A stretch of DNA of 64,000 nucleotides from Mucilaginibacter boryungensis (GTDB lineage: Bacteria > Bacteroidota > Bacteroidia > Sphingobacteriales > Sphingobacteriaceae): positions 372,001 to 436,000 of the forward strand of contig NZ_JADFFM010000001.1 of the NCBI RefSeq assembly GCF_015221995.1. The letters run 5' to 3'. The notes beneath the pieces were generated by a model. It made no database searches. It was not told the origin of the DNA and saw only the letters and a program-made list of their open reading frames with translations. This document shows, piece after piece, positions 28,234 through 36,609 of the stretch. Position numbers and translations under genes: made by a program. Within the stretch, counting starts at the first letter, position 1. The number at the start of each line of letters is the position of its first letter.

Positions 28234-29880
28234 ATGAAGTTTAATAAACCCCACCTGTTGGTTATTACAGCGCTTGCTTTAGCGGCAGGATGCAATCAGC
28301 CGAAAAAAAATGAAACCACCACCACTATTAGCGGCGATGATATTAAAAGTAACCTGGCCGTATTGGCTAACGATTCGTTGATGGGGCGCAAGCCTTTTAC
28401 CGAAGGTGAAACAAAAACCATTAAATTCCTTTCCGAACAATATAAAAAATTGGGGCTGAAACCTGGTAACAATGGCAGCTATTTTCAGGATGTGCCCATG
28501 GTTGAGATCACCAGCACGCCCTCGCCTATACAGGTTAGCGGTAAAATTAACTTAACGCTAAACCCCTCTGCCGATTTTGTGGCCCTTACCCGCCGCGAAG
28601 TTGATACAGTTGCTTTGAAAAACTCGCCACTGGTATTTGCCGGGTATGGTGTGGTTGCACCTGAATATCACTGGAACGATTATGCCGGGTTAGATGTAAA
28701 AGGCAAAACGGTAGTGGTGCTGGTAAACGATCCGGGTTTTAAGTCGGGCGATAAAACATTATTCCACGGGGATACCATGACCTACTACGGCCGCTGGACC
28801 TACAAATATGAGGAGGCTGCCCGTCAGGGTGCGGCAGGTGTGCTAATTGTACACCAAACAGAACCCGCCAGTTACCCATGGCAGGTGGTTAATACCAGCA
28901 ACACCGGCGCCAAGCTGGAACTGACCCAAACCGACAAGCACATGAACCGCTGCAAGGTAGAAGGTTGGATACAGGAAGAAGCCGCCAATAAATTGTTCGC
29001 TGCAGCCGGCATTACCGGCGATATCCGCGCTTATGCCCGTAAAAAAGATTTTAAGGCGGTACCGCTGAATTCAAGCATATCTATGTCTTTGAAAACCAAG
29101 TTAAAATATTCAACATCGCACAATGTGGTGGCTATGCTTAAAGGAAGTACTTCGCCAGGCGAATACATTATCTATTCGGCACATTGGGACCACCTGGGCA
29201 TTGGAAAACCTGATGCCAAGGGCGACAGTATATATAACGGCGCGGTTGATAATGGCAGCGGCAGTGCAGCTATTTTAGCCATTGCCAAAGCTTTCATTAA
29301 CGCAAAGGAGAAACCGAAAAGATCTATTGTATTCTTGTCGGTCACTGCCGAAGAGCAGGGCTTGCTGGGCTCGGAATATTATGCTACCCATCCAATTTTC
29401 CCGGTAAATAAAACTGTGGCTAACTTAAATATGGATGCATTGCACCCTTATGGCGAAAGCAACGATATTGCTGTAACCGGCAAAGGCCAAAACGAACTGG
29501 AAGATGAATTGGGCGAATTGGCTAAGGCGGATGGCCGTGTATTGGTTGGCGACCCTAAACCAGGCGCGGGCAGCTACTATCGTTCAGACCATTTTAATTT
29601 TGCCAAGGTTGGTATCCCTGCCCTGGATATTAATGGCGGTACCGACAGCAAAGCCCATGGCAAAGAGTGGGGCCTGAAACAGGAGGAAGATTATACCAGC
29701 AACCATTACCATCAGCCATCTGATAATTATTCGCCGGATATGGATGTGACCGGCATGGTACAGACCGCCGATATACTTTACCGTTTAGGCGCCAAACTGG
29801 CCAACGAAACTACATGGCCCGGCTGGAAAGCAGGATCGGAATTTAAAGCGATTAGAGATAAATCGATAAGGGCGAAGTAA
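28234..29880 (+). CDS. M28 family metallo-aminopeptidase with PA domain, lipoprotein
   Basis: The ATG at 28234 gives 548 residues with a lipoprotein signal (LALAAGC, Cys at residue 19); the longer frame uses a TTG. A protease-associated insert is at about residues 125-255 (VFAGYGVVAPEYHWNDYAGLDVKGK). The zinc ligands of clan MH are visible: YSAHWDHLGIG, GAVDNGSGSAAIL, the TAEEQGLLGSEYY catalytic Glu, NLNMDAL and YYRSDHFNFAKVGIPAL. It should remove N-terminal residues from peptides in the periplasm or at the outer membrane. Confidence 0.9.
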   Translation: MKFNKPHLLVITALALAAGCNQPKKNETTTTISGDDIKSNLAVLANDSLMGRKPFTEGETKTIKFLSEQYKKLGLKPGNNGSYFQDVPMVEITSTPSPIQVSGKINLTLNPSADFVALTRREVDTVALKNSPLVFAGYGVVAPEYHWNDYAGLDVKGKTVVVLVNDPGFKSGDKTLFHGDTMTYYGRWTYKYEEAARQGAAGVLIVHQTEPASYPWQVVNTSNTGAKLELTQTDKHMNRCKVEGWIQEEAANKLFAAAGITGDIRAYARKKDFKAVPLNSSISMSLKTKLKYSTSHNVVAMLKGSTSPGEYIIYSAHWDHLGIGKPDAKGDSIYNGAVDNGSGSAAILAIAKAFINAKEKPKRSIVFLSVTAEEQGLLGSEYYATHPIFPVNKTVANLNMDALHPYGESNDIAVTGKGQNELEDELGELAKADGRVLVGDPKPGAGSYYRSDHFNFAKVGIPALDINGGTDSKAHGKEWGLKQEEDYTSNHYHQPSDNYSPDMDVTGMVQTADILYRLGAKLANETTWPGWKAGSEFKAIRDKSIRAK

Positions 29881-29925
29881 GAGATTAAGATTTTAAGACA
29901 TACCGGCAGTTGCTATACAAAGAAG

Positions 29926-30600
29926 TTATTTCAAAAGATCTGGCCTTCTTTGCCGGGTGCGTTCCAGCGCTTGTTCAAAACGCCACTTCTCAATTTCGGG
30001 GGTGTTGCCGCTAAGTAGTATATCGGGCACACGATGGCCGTTCCAATCGGCGGGGCGTGTATATACCGGGGCATCCAGCATATCGTCCTGGAAGGAGTCG
30101 GACAGCGCCGAGGTCTCATCAGATAATACGCCGGGTATCAGCCTCACCACGGCATCAACCAGCACCGCTGCGGGCAGTTCTCCGCCCGATAATACATAGT
30201 CACCAATAGATATCTCGCGGGTTACGAACAGGTCGCGTATGCGCTGATCGATCCCCTTATAATGCCCGCATAGCAAAATGATGTTTTGTTTAATAGAAAG
30301 CTGGTTGGCGATGCCCTGGTTCAGCGTTTCACCATCGGGCGATAGAAAGATGATTTCATCATACTCACGGTCTGCTTTTAATTTCCCTATGCAGGCAGCA
30401 AAGGGCTCAATGGTCATCACCATGCCGCTACCACCGCCGTAAGGATAGTCGTCTACGCTTTTTTGTTTGTTAGTAGCATAATCGCGCAGGTTATGCACGT
30501 GTATTTCGGCAATGCCTTTTTTTTGTGCACGCTGCAAAATAGAATGGGCAAAAGGGCTTTCCAGCAAACCTGGCAAAACGGTAATGATATCAAAACGCAT
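29926..30600 (-). CDS. trmD: tRNA (guanine-N1)-methyltransferase
   Basis: A 224-residue SPOUT enzyme that makes m1G37 in tRNAs. It begins [21 protein letters not shown] and has [16 protein letters not shown] near residue 53, [13 protein letters not shown] near 111 and the knot segment [21 protein letters not shown] near 130. In many bacteria it is cotranscribed with rpsP-rimM; here it is on the same strand but about 6.4 kb away. Confidence 0.96.
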   Translation of the reverse strand: MRFDIITVLPGLLESPFAHSILQRAQKKGIAEIHVHNLRDYATNKQKSVDDYPYGGGSGMVMTIEPFAACIGKLKADREYDEIIFLSPDGETLNQGIANQLSIKQNIILLCGHYKGIDQRIRDLFVTREISIGDYVLSGGELPAAVLVDAVVRLIPGVLSDETSALSDSFQDDMLDAPVYTRPADWNGHRVPDILLSGNTPEIEKWRFEQALERTRQRRPDLLK

Positions 30601-30727
30601 GGGGCAAATTTAGAGATTAACAAGCAGAGATTAGCGATTAGTTTTTCGGACGAATAAATAGCGATAAGTAAGTTGCGTAAACATCGTTTAACTATAAACT
30701 TTATATCTTTAAAACCGTCTAATAATT

Positions 30728-31552
30728 ATGTATACAGAACACCAAACACCCCCTAAAATAGGATTAGCCTTATCAGGCGGCGGCATCAGGGCAGTATCTC
30801 ATTTAGGGGTAATCCAGGCACTTACCGATCATGGCATTCAATTTTCGCACATTTCGGGCACAAGTGCGGGAGCTATTGCAGCTGCCTTTTTTGCTGAAGG
30901 ATATTCGCCACGCGATTTTCTAAAGATCATTACAGAAACACGTTTATTCAGGTTATTGCGCCCATCACTGGGCCACACAGGGCTGGTATCTATATTGAAT
31001 GCCAGGTTTTTACTAAACCGTTACATCCCACATAACTCGTTTGAAAAATTAAAGATCAAGATCACTATTGCTGCTGTCGACTTTGGCGAAGGTAAACTGG
31101 TTTACTTTACCGATGGTGAATTAGACCTGATCATATTAGCAGCGTGCTGCTTGCCAGGCATTTTTAAGCCAATTATTATTAACGACCATATGTATGTCGA
31201 CGGCGGTATCCTTAACAATTTTCCTGTTGAACCATTAGTAGGTAATTGCGACCTGATCATTGGCTCGTTTTGCAATCATTTACCTTCGGTAACCAATATC
31301 AAATCGTTCGGTAGTATGATAGACCGAGCGGCCATGATTGCCATTAATGCCAGTTTAGATCCGCATAAAAAATTGTGTGATGTTATTATTGAGCCCCATG
31401 GCTTAGGCGGCTATGGCATATTTGATACCGAAGCTGCCGAAGAAATATTTTTAATAGGTTACGAAGAAGGCCTGAAAGCTATTAAAAGTAACGAGGTATT
31501 GAAAAATCTTATTGCCGAACTTAACCCTGCAAAAAGGCTTGGCCGCCGTTAA
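30728..31552 (+). CDS. Patatin-like phospholipase
   Basis: A 274-residue protein with the complete patatin machinery: oxyanion loop LSGGGIRAVSHLGV (residues 14-27), nucleophile Ser in GTSAG (near residue 44) and the partner Asp in the DGG of MYVDGGILNNFPVEP (near 159). No signal peptide, so a cytoplasmic esterase of the RssA type is likely. It converges with the VOC gene; the two stops are adjacent. Confidence 0.9.
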   Translation: MYTEHQTPPKIGLALSGGGIRAVSHLGVIQALTDHGIQFSHISGTSAGAIAAAFFAEGYSPRDFLKIITETRLFRLLRPSLGHTGLVSILNARFLLNRYIPHNSFEKLKIKITIAAVDFGEGKLVYFTDGELDLIILAACCLPGIFKPIIINDHMYVDGGILNNFPVEPLVGNCDLIIGSFCNHLPSVTNIKSFGSMIDRAAMIAINASLDPHKKLCDVIIEPHGLGGYGIFDTEAAEEIFLIGYEEGLKAIKSNEVLKNLIAELNPAKRLGRR

Positions 31553-31939
31553 TTACAGCTTCTTTTCAATGATCCACTTATGCCCAAACGGATCAACCAA
31601 TTCGCCCTGGCGATAGCCGTATTCAAAATCGGTTACAGGCATAACAGTGCGTGCCCCGGCAGCAATTGCACTGTCAAATACACTATGCACATCATCAGTA
31701 AATAGCCCAACGGTTACCACACCTGTGTGTGCGGCTGGGTCAAAATCCTGTGTGTGCGGGTATATCTCGTGAATATGAAATACGGCGCCATCGATATCAA
31801 ATTCGGCCACATGCACAGTACCGTCATCATTATTAATGCGGAAATGCTCTACCGCGCCAAAGGCGTTCTTATAAAAATCAAGATCGGTTACGCCATTGCG
31901 TATGCGTAGCATAGGTGCGAAGGATGTTTGTGTTTTCAT
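31553..31939 (-). CDS. VOC family (glyoxalase/PhnB-like) protein
   Basis: A 128-residue protein built of two beta-alpha-beta-beta-beta repeats, with LDFYKNAFGAVEHFRI near residue 20 and GYRQGELVDPFGHKWIIEKK at the end. This is the PhnB/YdcE type of the vicinal-oxygen-chelate superfamily. Substrate unknown; these enzymes range from dioxygenases to resistance proteins. Confidence 0.85.
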   Translation of the reverse strand: MKTQTSFAPMLRIRNGVTDLDFYKNAFGAVEHFRINNDDGTVHVAEFDIDGAVFHIHEIYPHTQDFDPAAHTGVVTVGLFTDDVHSVFDSAIAAGARTVMPVTDFEYGYRQGELVDPFGHKWIIEKKL

Positions 31940-31972
31940 ATGATAATTTATGCCTTACTTTCCGACTTTCAA

Positions 31973-32173
31973 TTAATCTCCTTCCTCTAATATAAATACT
32001 TCCTCCACAGGTTTGCCAAAAACCCGGGCAATTTTTAAGGCCAGTATTGTTGATGGAACATAGCGGTTACTCTCAATGGTGTTAATCGTTTGCCGCGATA
32101 CACTAACCAGTTCGGCCAAATCGGCCTGGGTTATGTTTTTTATGGCGCGTTCAACGCGGATGTTGTTTGTCAT
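31973..32173 (-). CDS. XRE family transcriptional regulator
   Basis: A 66-residue single-domain Cro/C1 repressor: the helix-turn-helix is ITQADLAELVSVSRQTINTIESN (residues 13-35) and the tail is KPVEEVFILEE, as in YozG-type regulators. It is the third gene of a minus-strand operon with two membrane-protein genes (12-bp gaps). Such small XRE proteins often bind palindromes at their own operon's promoter; a candidate palindrome was split by the IS1595-family insertion at 33565. Confidence 0.88.
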   Translation of the reverse strand: MTNNIRVERAIKNITQADLAELVSVSRQTINTIESNRYVPSTILALKIARVFGKPVEEVFILEEGD

Positions 32174-32185
32174 AACGGGCCAAAT

Positions 32186-32596
32186 TTAATTTAATGAACG
32201 GTTTAAACGATACAGCATCCACCGGAAACGAATAATGAAAAACATTAACGGCAGCCACAGGTTTACACTCAGGATATCCTTATAATCGGCAGCGGTAGTA
32301 AACACAAGGGACCCGATGAGCAGGAAATAATTCAGATAGATGGCCCATTGTAAGGAATCCAAACGTAATTGGGTGATCTGTTCATCTTCTATCTTCTCCT
32401 TAGAGAAGGCGATCATCACCAGGCCGGTTACCATCAACACAACCGTAAAAATAAAGAATAAGTGGTGCGGACTTAGAAAGCCATGTTCGGGACTACTATG
32501 TCCGGTCCTCCAGAACATTACCAGCGGCACATGTACCAGAAATAGCACTATGCCAATAAACTTAAAATAATAGGGAAATAAAAAGCGTGTTTTCAT
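32186..32596 (-). CDS. Small integral membrane protein, related to its neighbour
   Basis: A 136-residue protein with about four transmembrane helices. The signature KEKIEDEQITQLRLDSLQWAIYLNY follows the second helix. The same module (KEKNEDExINALRLDAMQ) occurs twice in the protein encoded just upstream, and the N-termini also match (MKTRFLFPYYFKFIG against MKAQFLFPRFFRYIG). Function unknown. It is 12 bp from both neighbours in the operon. Confidence 0.75.
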   Translation of the reverse strand: MKTRFLFPYYFKFIGIVLFLVHVPLVMFWRTGHSSPEHGFLSPHHLFFIFTVVLMVTGLVMIAFSKEKIEDEQITQLRLDSLQWAIYLNYFLLIGSLVFTTAADYKDILSVNLWLPLMFFIIRFRWMLYRLNRSLN

Positions 32597-32608
32597 TGTG
32601 ATGGCAGA

Positions 32609-33508
32609 TTATAAACAACTTAAGTTTAATTTGTTGCGGGCATCCTGCCTGCGCAAATAGAATAAAAGGTATTGGAAACGGATTTGAAATATCAGCGGAA
32701 TGGTTACAAAATTGATGATCTGTATCATCAGGAAATCAATGCCATAGAAGAAAAAGTTAGATAATAGCAGTATAATATAGTTGGTATAAACCGCTATTTG
32801 CATGGCATCAAGGCGCAGTGCATTAATATACTCGTCCTCGTTCTTCTCTTTGGCGTATACCCACAATAACAGTGTTAAAGGCAATACCCAATAAATATTA
32901 TCAACAGTATTGTTTTGTGTAAATACAAGATTGAACGTAATAATACCTATAATAATTAAAGACAAGCCCTTACCAATGATATTATAGGGTGCATGTTTAA
33001 GTAAATGGATCTCGGGTACTTTGCAATCGGCCTTATTCCTGTAAATCAGATAATTAAAGCGGCCAATAAAAATAACCAACGGCGTATAAAAATTATAGAT
33101 AAGGAAAGCGTCGCCGCTATTAATAGCGTTTAATAACTGAGTAATAGGTTCTATTTTAAATAAAAAGTTAATGAAGGAAAGCGCCATAAATATCGCAAAT
33201 CCGCAAAAGTTGGTCAGTATAGCCCAGTAAAGTGCGTTCAGCCTTATTTTACCTGTCAGTTCATCTTCTTTTTTAATCTTTGAAAAAGCGATAAATAACA
33301 ATCCTGCAATAACCAGCGTTAAAGCCAATTCATTAGTGAAGTTTTCGGTTGTGCTTAGTAAAAGTGTGCGTTGCTTTCTTATTTCAAAACTCAGAGCAGC
33401 TATCTGGTATTTCTGATAAACCACAAAATAACCCAGTACAAAACCGGGAAGTGCCAGCAGGTAACCGATATACCTGAAAAACCGGGGAAAAAGAAATTGT
33501 GCTTTCAT
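32609..33508 (-). CDS. Membrane protein with two copies of the same module
   Basis: A 299-residue protein with about eight transmembrane helices. Two modules of roughly 135 residues are visible: the first has FSKIKKEDELTGKIRLNALYWA near residue 74, the second AKEKNEDEYINALRLDAMQ near residue 225. Each matches the 136-residue neighbour, so this looks like a fused duplication. Function unknown. It is the first gene of the operon ending with the XRE gene, and its promoter lies at 33528-33558. Confidence 0.75.
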   Translation of the reverse strand: MKAQFLFPRFFRYIGYLLALPGFVLGYFVVYQKYQIAALSFEIRKQRTLLLSTTENFTNELALTLVIAGLLFIAFSKIKKEDELTGKIRLNALYWAILTNFCGFAIFMALSFINFLFKIEPITQLLNAINSGDAFLIYNFYTPLVIFIGRFNYLIYRNKADCKVPEIHLLKHAPYNIIGKGLSLIIIGIITFNLVFTQNNTVDNIYWVLPLTLLLWVYAKEKNEDEYINALRLDAMQIAVYTNYIILLLSNFFFYGIDFLMIQIINFVTIPLIFQIRFQYLLFYLRRQDARNKLNLSCL

Positions 33509-33527
33509 GTTGTAAAGTTTGATTTAC

Positions 33528-33558
33528 CAAATGTAAAATAAACTTTACAAATGTCAAA
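33528..33558 (-). promoter_or_regulatory. Promoter of the membrane/XRE operon, at the insertion junction
   Basis: On the minus strand the -33 TTTG (plus 33555-33558) is followed by a 19-bp spacer ACATTTGTAAAGTTTATTT and then TACATTTG (plus 33528-33535), 19 bp before the ATG at 33508. The -33 box lies in the left remnant of the former palindrome and overlaps the target duplication. Confidence 0.6.
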
Positions 33559-33564
33559 TATATT
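33557..33564. repeat. 8-bp target-site duplication, left copy (AATATATT)
   Basis: An identical AATATATT is at 37001-37008. IS1595-family elements generate 8-bp duplications. The sequence is itself palindromic. Confidence 0.85.
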
Positions 33565-33590
33565 GGTAACTATATACCTATTGGGACAAA
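33565..33590. repeat. Left terminal inverted repeat of the IS1595-family element
   Basis: GGTAACTATATAC, four variable bases, then TGGGACAAA. It matches the complement of 36975-37000 at 22 of 26 positions. Confidence 0.85.
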
Positions 33591-33654
33591 CAACTCACCG
33601 TTAAACCATCCCAAAAACTTATAGTCTTTTACCATTCACTTAAATTGACAAATT

Positions 33655-33891
33655 ATGACATTTACAGAATACGATTTATTTGTTATCCTTGAAAGGGATG
33701 GCTACTACATAAAAGAATTTGACGGCCTAATATACATTGACTGCGATATAGCACAAATGATTGCCGACGATTATAACGAACGGAACGGATATAGAGATAA
33801 AACCAACGGTGGGTTTGCTGATGTGTATAATATCGCGGAATTGGTTGAATTAAGGGGCAACAGTGCCGTTTGGAACGCTACTTGCGATTAG
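33655..33891 (+). CDS. Small passenger protein of unknown function
   Basis: A 78-residue acidic protein (MTFTEYDLFVILERDGYYIKE), not recognised. It has alternating short hydrophobic strands and acidic turns (LIYIDCDIAQMIADDYNERN) and no export signal. It lies 64 bp inside the left end of the IS1595-family element and converges with the HEPN-like gene, overlapping its 3' end by 14 bp. I place it as passenger cargo. Confidence 0.55.
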   Translation: MTFTEYDLFVILERDGYYIKEFDGLIYIDCDIAQMIADDYNERNGYRDKTNGGFADVYNIAELVELRGNSAVWNATCD

Positions 33892-34399
33892 CTGGCGGAA
33901 CGAGCGTGTTATAAAGTGTCATGGTTTCATCTTTGATTGTTAGAATGCGCTCAATAAGCTTTCCAAATAGTTCTTGTGTGTACCAATGCGTTAATGAACC
34001 ATCCTTATATTCTACATACCCTATTTTATCAGGGAATGCTTGCAATCCTTCATCCGTTGTATTCAGTATATGGTGAGCAAATATATTTCTTTCCCGGTTA
34101 ACACCGCCTAAAGCATCAACATACTTAGTGAATGATTTTTTCTGCTGTTTATTTGGGTAAAGTTCATTATAGTTCACAAGCAGGGTGTTGATAACCTCTT
34201 TCTTAGCATGAAACGTCATTCTGCCTAATAGCAAAATAGCGATTTTGCCTCGTGTTTGAGGGTCGCCACTAAGATGTGAGGTTATTATAAGCTCAACACA
34301 TTTTTCAAGTTTCGCCCATTCATTAATAACAGAACCCCGATAAAACGTACCTATTTTTTCAATAGCCTCAAAAGTGGCTTTTTTAACATCATCTTCCAT
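33878..34399 (-). CDS. HEPN-like domain protein, passenger of the IS element
   Basis: A 173-residue, mostly helical cytoplasmic protein. Residues 101-110 read NRERNIFAHH, containing R104-N-x3-H109, the RX4-6H motif with a polar residue after Arg that is typical of HEPN ribonuclease domains; the preceding helix WAKLEKCVELIITSHLSG also fits. HEPN proteins include toxins, abortive-infection and CRISPR-associated RNases, so a defence or toxin role is possible but not shown. Its start is only 17 bp from that of the transposase on the other strand, so each promoter must lie inside the other gene or in shared bases. No antitoxin (such as MNT) is recognisable. Confidence 0.6.
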   Translation of the reverse strand: MEDDVKKATFEAIEKIGTFYRGSVINEWAKLEKCVELIITSHLSGDPQTRGKIAILLLGRMTFHAKKEVINTLLVNYNELYPNKQQKKSFTKYVDALGGVNRERNIFAHHILNTTDEGLQAFPDKIGYVEYKDGSLTHWYTQELFGKLIERILTIKDETMTLYNTLVPPANRK

Positions 34400-34416
34400 T
34401 TAACTAATCTACTACT

Positions 34417-35346
34417 ATGACTTCACAATTCAAAAGCCTTAAACAGGTGATACACTACTTTAAGGACGAAACTACATGTAAAGCCTACCTTGCTAAACAA
34501 CGCTGGGGAGATACGCCGTCATGCCCGCATTGTGGTAACGTTGGTGCCTATGTAACTAACAGAGGTTTTAAATGTAAGGCTAAAGAGTGTGCTAAGAAAT
34601 TCAGCGTTACTTCCGGTACTATATTTGAAAACACAAAGATACCTTTGAGTGATTGGTTTGCCGCTATTTACCTGGCGACCGCACATAAGAAAGGTATCAG
34701 TAGTTTACAGTTATCGCGCGATCTGAATATCACCCAAAAAAGCGCATGGTTTATATTACATCGTGTCCGTGAAATGCTGACAGAGAACGCACCCGAAATG
34801 CTGACAGGCACAGTTGAGGTTGATGAAACCTACGTAGGTGGCGCGACCAAAAATAAGAGTAATAAAAAACGCGCGGAACTAAGATTAACAGGCGGCCAGT
34901 ACTTTAGCAAAACAAGTGTAGTGGCTATGTTAGAGCGCGAAAGCGGAACGGTACAAACTACCGTGTTTAAGGCCAATAGCGTAAAGACATCTGATGTGCT
35001 GCCAATTATACAAAGCACCGTTGGTGAACAAGCCTTAATTATTACTGATAGCAGTACTATGTATGGTAGCCTGAAACAGTCCTATAAACATGAAGTTGTT
35101 AACCATGTTCAAAAGGAATATGTCAGGGGTGCAATGCACACTAATACTATTGAGGGTTTCTTTAGCCAGCTTAAACGAGGCATTGTAGGCGTATATCATT
35201 TTGTATCAACCAAACACCTGCACCGCTACTGCCATGAGTTCGGCTATCGTTATAACACCCGTAAGATACTCGACCCGGTAAGATTTGAGGGCGCAATTAA
35301 GAACGTGAACGGCAAACGCTTGACGTATAAGAAACTTATTGCGTAA
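34417..35346 (+). CDS. IS1595-family (ISXO2-like) transposase
   Basis: A 309-residue protein with an N-terminal zinc ribbon (CPHC at 36-39, C53, C58), a helix-turn-helix (SSLQLSRDLNITQKSAWFIL, about 95-114) and the ISXO2 DDE-type core: D136 in VEVDETYVGG, D211 in IITDSS and N243 with E246 in HTNTIEGFF. This DDN arrangement is that of the IS1595 family. It appears intact and full length. Divergent from the HEPN-like gene. Confidence 0.92.
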   Translation: MTSQFKSLKQVIHYFKDETTCKAYLAKQRWGDTPSCPHCGNVGAYVTNRGFKCKAKECAKKFSVTSGTIFENTKIPLSDWFAAIYLATAHKKGISSLQLSRDLNITQKSAWFILHRVREMLTENAPEMLTGTVEVDETYVGGATKNKSNKKRAELRLTGGQYFSKTSVVAMLERESGTVQTTVFKANSVKTSDVLPIIQSTVGEQALIITDSSTMYGSLKQSYKHEVVNHVQKEYVRGAMHTNTIEGFFSQLKRGIVGVYHFVSTKHLHRYCHEFGYRYNTRKILDPVRFEGAIKNVNGKRLTYKKLIA

Positions 35347-35355
35347 ATTTGCCGT

Positions 35356-35490
35356 ATGGCAAAGCAAAATAAATCTAAAGACCGCATTATGGAAGTCGTT
35401 GAGATTAAGGACGACAAACTTAAGATTAACGGCACCTTAGAGAGTGTAATTAAAGCCGCTTTTGTTAAGCCTAAAACACCTAAAAAATAA
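35356..35490 (+). CDS. 44-residue accessory small protein downstream of the transposase
   Basis: ATG at 35356, nine bases after the transposase stop. The peptide starts MAKQNKSKDRIMEVVEIKDD and ends in a basic, proline-rich tail (VKPKTPKK). It includes INGTLESVIKAAF. I recall similar lysine-rich small frames after ISXO2-type transposases in Bacteroidota. It may be a DNA-binding or regulatory accessory, which is inference. Confidence 0.55.
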   Translation: MAKQNKSKDRIMEVVEIKDDKLKINGTLESVIKAAFVKPKTPKK

Positions 35491-35496
35491 ACACCA

Positions 35497-35631
35497 ATGA
35501 TCAAAAAAATCACGCATCTTTATTTCAATAAAGAGCATAAACTCACAGAATTAAAAAAGATTTTCGTTTATTTTTTAGGCATTAGGGTTTACACCCACTC
35601 AACAGAACTTCACTACCCTATTAAAAAATAG
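35497..35631 (+). CDS. Second 44-residue small open frame after the transposase
   Basis: ATG at 35497, six bases after the previous stop; ends TAG at 35631. The peptide begins MIKKITHLYFNKEHKLTELK and is basic. It overlaps the 3' end of a minus-strand gene by 11 bp. Its position suggests translation coupled to the preceding frame, but there is no other support. Confidence 0.35.
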   Translation: MIKKITHLYFNKEHKLTELKKIFVYFLGIRVYTHSTELHYPIKK

Positions 35632-35812
35632 TAATACTATCTTCTTCGCTCGGCTTTACCATCTCCACCATAAAGCCTGTCGCGTATGGGTGTATTTTAT
35701 CTATATAATACCCATCTTTAAAGTACTCATCCAGTCCGCCATATACTTCGGTTTTTATTTGACCGTTCGTTGTTTTATTCTCTGGAATGCTAATGATTAT
35801 TAATTTCTTCAT
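35621..35812 (-). CDS. Small protein of unknown function
   Basis: A 63-residue protein (MKKLIIISIPENKTTNGQIK) with a beta-strand start and an acidic C-terminus (VEMVKPSEEDSITIF). Not recognised. It lies within the IS element, 35 bp downstream of the membrane-protein gene on the same strand. Confidence 0.45.
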   Translation of the reverse strand: MKKLIIISIPENKTTNGQIKTEVYGGLDEYFKDGYYIDKIHPYATGFMVEMVKPSEEDSITIF

Positions 35813-35847
35813 GTTTTGTGATTAATGGTTTAAATATATTGTTTAGA

Positions 35848-36297
35848 CTAAAGTTTTGTTTTATAATAAGCAAATCTACTATCTGTTAGAAACGTTGTGT
35901 TATATATAACGCGCCTCAGTCTCGCGTATGTTGGCACAACCTCTACAATAAACAACAAAATCATGGTAGTGTCCCAGGCACCCGATGGCCTGCTTAAAAA
36001 CGATACAAGGTAGAAAAACAATATTAAAGACACAACCAAAGAAGCACACACAATAACTATACTCCAAGTATAGTCTGGTTTATATTTATTTATTAGTAAA
36101 TAACCATATCCCATAATTATACTTCCGGCTAAAAAGAATATAAAAGCTATTGGGGCAAACGCTAAAGCAAACCAAAACCACCGTAACCATACTATTAAAT
36201 TAGCGAGCCAAAAAGGAACATAAAGCAATATACAGGTTAATAAAAATGTAATAATAAAGGTGCCTATAGAGAATAGCACCCAGTGAATCGTTTTCAT
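35848..36297 (-). CDS. Four-helix membrane protein of unknown function
   Basis: A 149-residue protein with hydrophobic segments at about residues 4-25, 27-48 (PFWLANLIVWLRWFWFALAF), 52-70 and 80-100, and a basic tail (YARLRRVIYNT). Not recognised. It is part of the IS-borne region; with the neighbouring small gene it may form a two-gene unit transcribed away from the foldable region at 36349-36458. Confidence 0.6.
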   Translation of the reverse strand: MKTIHWVLFSIGTFIITFLLTCILLYVPFWLANLIVWLRWFWFALAFAPIAFIFFLAGSIIMGYGYLLINKYKPDYTWSIVIVCASLVVSLILFFYLVSFLSRPSGAWDTTMILLFIVEVVPTYARLRRVIYNTTFLTDSRFAYYKTKL

Positions 36298-36609
36298 TAA
36301 TGTGGTAATTTAAGGATAAAACAAAATAAGCGTGACTGCTTAATCTTCGCTATCCTCGGCTTACCACAGCCTTATACACACAAAGAGACACAGCCACGCC
36401 TTTACAGCGTACCTCTCATCTCGGTGTGTGCATACTATTTGTGGTAATTCAGGATAGCACTCCGATATTCAGTACAGTACTTTTAACACCACTAATGTAA
36501 GTAATGCTGTATAAATATCAAAGCTACATAGTTTTACAACCCTTAGGAATATATAAATTACCACTAATTAATCATTTATATTTAAACAAATAATCTAAAT
36601 CACAATTTT
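36298..36609. other. 312-bp noncoding region of the IS element
   Basis: No gene seen. It separates divergent genes and holds the word gtggtaatt at 36303-36310 (tgtggtaatt), 36441-36449 and, inverted, around 36557-36565, plus the foldable segment described separately. It is AT-rich from 36460 on. Confidence 0.6.
36349..36458. ncRNA. Candidate structured RNA: extended 110-nt stem-loop
   Basis: Five nested helices in register: gctatcct (36349-36356) with aggatagc (36451-36458), 8 bp; ttaccac (36361-36367) with gtggtaa (36441-36447), 7 bp; tatacacaca (36373-36382) with tgtgtgcata (36425-36434), 9 of 10; gaga (36385-36388) with tctc (36414-36417); acgc (36396-36399) with gcgt (36407-36410). Strand, promoter and expression are unknown. 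It could equally be a DNA-level hairpin. Confidence 0.4.
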
